From Tichowtungia aerotolerans (GTDB lineage: Bacteria > Verrucomicrobiota > Kiritimatiellia > Kiritimatiellales > Tichowtungiaceae): 64,000 nt of DNA. The notes below the pieces were generated by a model. The model saw only the letters and a program-made list of their open reading frames with translations. It had not been told where the DNA came from and searched no databases. This document shows, piece by piece, positions 61,949 to 64,000 of the stretch; within the stretch, counting starts at the first letter, position 1; each line of letters starts with the position of its first letter. The stretch covers positions 1,864,900 through 1,928,899 of the forward strand of contig NZ_CP047593.1 in NCBI RefSeq assembly GCF_009905215.1, given 5' to 3'. The position numbers were made by a program, and so were the translations under genes.

Positions 61949-64000
61949 CTACTCTCCCGTGCGTTGTTCATCGGCGAGCATGGCCAGTGCTTTTTTGTAA
62001 TCGACGGGGATGACCTTGATGAATTTCTTCAGGGTGTTGTTCCAGTCGGTAAGCAGTCGCTCCGCCTTCGGGCTGCCGGTCAGGGCGAGATGCTTTTCGA
62101 CGCGATCGCGGAGGAACGCAAGATCCTCTTTTTCCAGCGGGTCAAAATTGACCATTTCCGGGTTGCATCGGTTTTGGATGAAGTCTCCCGCTTCGTCGAG
62201 AACGTAGGCAATTCCGCCGGACATTCCCGCCGCGAAGTTGCGGCCGGTCGGGCCGAGGATGACCGCGCGGCCGCCGGTCATGTACTCACAGCCGTGGTCA
62301 CCGATTCCTTCGACCACGGTGATGGCTCCGGAGTTGCGGACGCAAAAACGCTCCCCGGCCAGCCCGTTGATGAATGCTTCTCCTTTGATGGCTCCGTAGA
62401 AAGCGACATTGCCGATCAGAATATTTTCTTCCGCTTTGAAGCTGGATGCTTCCGGTGGACGGATGATCAGGCGTGCGCCGGAAAGCCCCTTGCCGAAGTA
62501 GTCGTTGGCGTCGCCTTTCACATTAAAGGTGATTCCGTGAGCGCTGAATCCGCCAAAGCTCTGGCCGCTGTTGCCGGTACAGTTGATCGTGATGGTGTCT
62601 TCCGGCAGTCCTTCGGCGCCGTATTTTTTGGAGATCTCATGCGAGAGCATTGCGCCGACGGTGCGGTAGATGTTCTTGAGTTCCACATTGATGACGACTT
62701 TCTCGCCTTTTTCGAGCGCAGGAGTAGATTGTCTGATCAGTTCGTGGTCGAGCGCCTGGTCGATTCCATGATCCTGCTTTTCGGTACAGCGGATTCCGAT
62801 GGAGGCATCCACTTCCGGTTTGTAGAGGATCTTTGAATAGTCGAGGCCCTGGGCTTTCCAGTGGGCAACCGCTTTCTGAACGTTCAGGCGTTCGGAATGA
62901 CCGACCATTTCATCAATGGTGCGGAAGCCGAGTTCGGCCATGATACTGCGCAGATCTTCGGCGATGAAACGGAAGAAGTTGACGACGTATTCCGGTTTGC
63001 CCGCGAATTTTTTACGCAGTTCCGGGTCCTGAGTGGCAACCCCGACAGAGCAGGTGTTCATGTGGCACAGGCGAAGCATAATGCAGCCCATGGTGATGAG
63101 CGGCGCGGTGGAAAATCCGTACTCCTCGGCACCGAGGAGGGCGGCGACGGCGACGTCGCGGCCGGTGAGTAGTTTTCCATCGCATTCGACGCGGATCCGG
63201 CTGCGCAGGTTGTTGAGAACCAGCGTCTGCTGGGTTTCGGCGAGGCCGAGCTCCCACGGAAGTCCTGCGTGTTTGATGGATGCCTGCGGCGAAGCGCCCG
63301 TTCCTCCGTCGTATCCGGAAATCAGGACGACGTCCGCTTTTCCTTTTGATACGCCGGCAGCAACCGTTCCTACACCGACCTCAGACACAAGTTTCACGTT
63401 GATGCGGGCCGACGGGTTTGCGCTCTTCAAGTCATAGATGAGCTGGGAGAGATCTTCGATCGAATAGATATCATGGTGTGGCGGCGGCGAGATGAGCGTC
63501 ACATACGGTGTGGAGTGGCGTGTTTTGGCGATCCACGGTTTCACTTTGTGGCCGGGCAGCTGTCCGCCTTCTCCCGGCTTGGCGCCCTGTGCCATTTTAA
63601 TCTGAAGTTCGTCGGCGTTGGTCAGGTAGTGGCTGGTGACACCGAAGCGTCCGGACGCCACCTGCTTGATTGCGGAGCGGCGCAGGTCGCCGTTTTCATC
63701 CGGCGTAAAACGTTCGGCATCCTCTCCTCCCTCGCCGCTGTTGGATTTTCCGCCGATACGGTTCATTCCGATCGCGAGCGTCTCGTGTGTTTCCTGCGAA
63801 ATAGACCCGTAGGACATCGCGCCGGTTTTGAAACGTTTGACAATTTCCGTCCACGGTTCGACCTCACTCAGCGGAACGGGCTCGGCGGATTTATCAAACT
63901 CGAACAGTCCGCGCAGTGTGGCAAGGTTTTTGCTGTTGTCATTGATGAGCTCGGCGTATTCGTAATAGCGGTCAACGCTGTCGGTCCATGTGGCTTCCTG
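61949..64000 (-). CDS. gltB: Glutamate synthase, large (alpha) subunit, C-terminal part
   Basis: The frame is open to the right edge, giving the last 683 residues; the N-terminal amidotransferase and central domains are outside. The visible part begins in the FMN domain ([38 protein letters not shown]), continues with [14 protein letters not shown], the 3Fe-4S cysteines in [24 protein letters not shown], and ends with the GXGXG beta-helix ([30 protein letters not shown]). It uses electrons from GltD and ammonia from glutamine to make glutamate. Truncation is only by the window edge. Confidence 0.97.
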   Translation of the reverse strand, partial: QEATWTDSVDRYYEYAELINDNSKNLATLRGLFEFDKSAEPVPLSEVEPWTEIVKRFKTGAMSYGSISQETHETLAIGMNRIGGKSNSGEGGEDAERFTPDENGDLRRSAIKQVASGRFGVTSHYLTNADELQIKMAQGAKPGEGGQLPGHKVKPWIAKTRHSTPYVTLISPPPHHDIYSIEDLSQLIYDLKSANPSARINVKLVSEVGVGTVAAGVSKGKADVVLISGYDGGTGASPQASIKHAGLPWELGLAETQQTLVLNNLRSRIRVECDGKLLTGRDVAVAALLGAEEYGFSTAPLITMGCIMLRLCHMNTCSVGVATQDPELRKKFAGKPEYVVNFFRFIAEDLRSIMAELGFRTIDEMVGHSERLNVQKAVAHWKAQGLDYSKILYKPEVDASIGIRCTEKQDHGIDQALDHELIRQSTPALEKGEKVVINVELKNIYRTVGAMLSHEISKKYGAEGLPEDTITINCTGNSGQSFGGFSAHGITFNVKGDANDYFGKGLSGARLIIRPPEASSFKAEENILIGNVAFYGAIKGEAFINGLAGERFCVRNSGAITVVEGIGDHGCEYMTGGRAVILGPTGRNFAAGMSGGIAYVLDEAGDFIQNRCNPEMVNFDPLEKEDLAFLRDRVEKHLALTGSPKAERLLTDWNNTLKKFIKVIPVDYKKALAMLADEQRTGE

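Overview
The window reads as chromosome from a GC-rich, probably anaerobic, marine-type bacterium of the PVC superphylum. Kiritimatiellota (Pontiella-like) is my best guess. The reasons are a 706-residue GreA of the kind known from chlamydiae, a secreted sulfatase with heparinase-, DUF2264- and PL8-type enzymes, an NfnAB ferredoxin/NADP transhydrogenase, an NrpR-type nitrogen regulator and the carboxynorspermidine polyamine route. This assignment is inference; there is no rRNA in the window. I see no tRNA, rRNA, CRISPR array or transposase.

Layout. 1-12.9 kb is a carbohydrate locus: end of a heparinase II/III protein, S1 sulfatase, GH3 NagZ-like enzyme, DUF2264 protein, LacI regulator, ROK-like protein, DUF3604/PHP protein, sodium/solute symporter and HAD phosphatase. 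Four copies of one 16-bp LacI-type operator sit in pairs in the two divergent promoter regions, which ties the locus into one regulon. 12.9-14.5 kb is a thinner, more AT-rich patch with an orphan XRE gene and a secreted protein of unknown function. 14.5-23.6 kb holds glyQS, speA, a carboxynorspermidine synthase-like dehydrogenase, a BaiN-type flavoprotein, an esterase-like protein, infA and nspC. 23.7-30.1 kb is a TetR(AcrR)-controlled RND efflux operon in which the inner-membrane pump and the outer-membrane factor are one 1500-residue ORF. 30.1-36 kb has an SH3 lipoprotein-like secreted protein, a metallophosphoesterase, RecD2, a tiny Cys/His-rich secreted protein, and a ferredoxin-cupin pair. 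36-41.9 kb has a two-gene polysaccharide lyase (PL8-type) unit and a MuiA-like protein. 42-47 kb has a symporter overlapping a dus gene and two GHMP (mevalonate-type) kinases. 46.9-51.9 kb is a nitrogen/redox cluster: nfnB, nfnA, gdhA and divergent nrpR. 52-59.8 kb has a PPDK-N-type protein, the long greA, thrS, infC with a non-ATG start, and phnA. The right end is gltD - a four-helix-bundle gene flanked by repeats - gltB (running off the window).

The most unusual signal is a dispersed 15-bp palindromic word, TTCCA-N5-TGGAA. I count 16 exact-arm copies and about 9 near copies, both between genes and inside conserved ORFs in all three reading frames. Five copies are identical and in the same orientation, and one pair builds a perfect intrinsic terminator. 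Other repeats are a 50-nt Y-shaped element (two copies, 47/50 identical), a 23-bp inverted repeat near the left end, and the short iterated repeats bracketing the four-helix-bundle gene.
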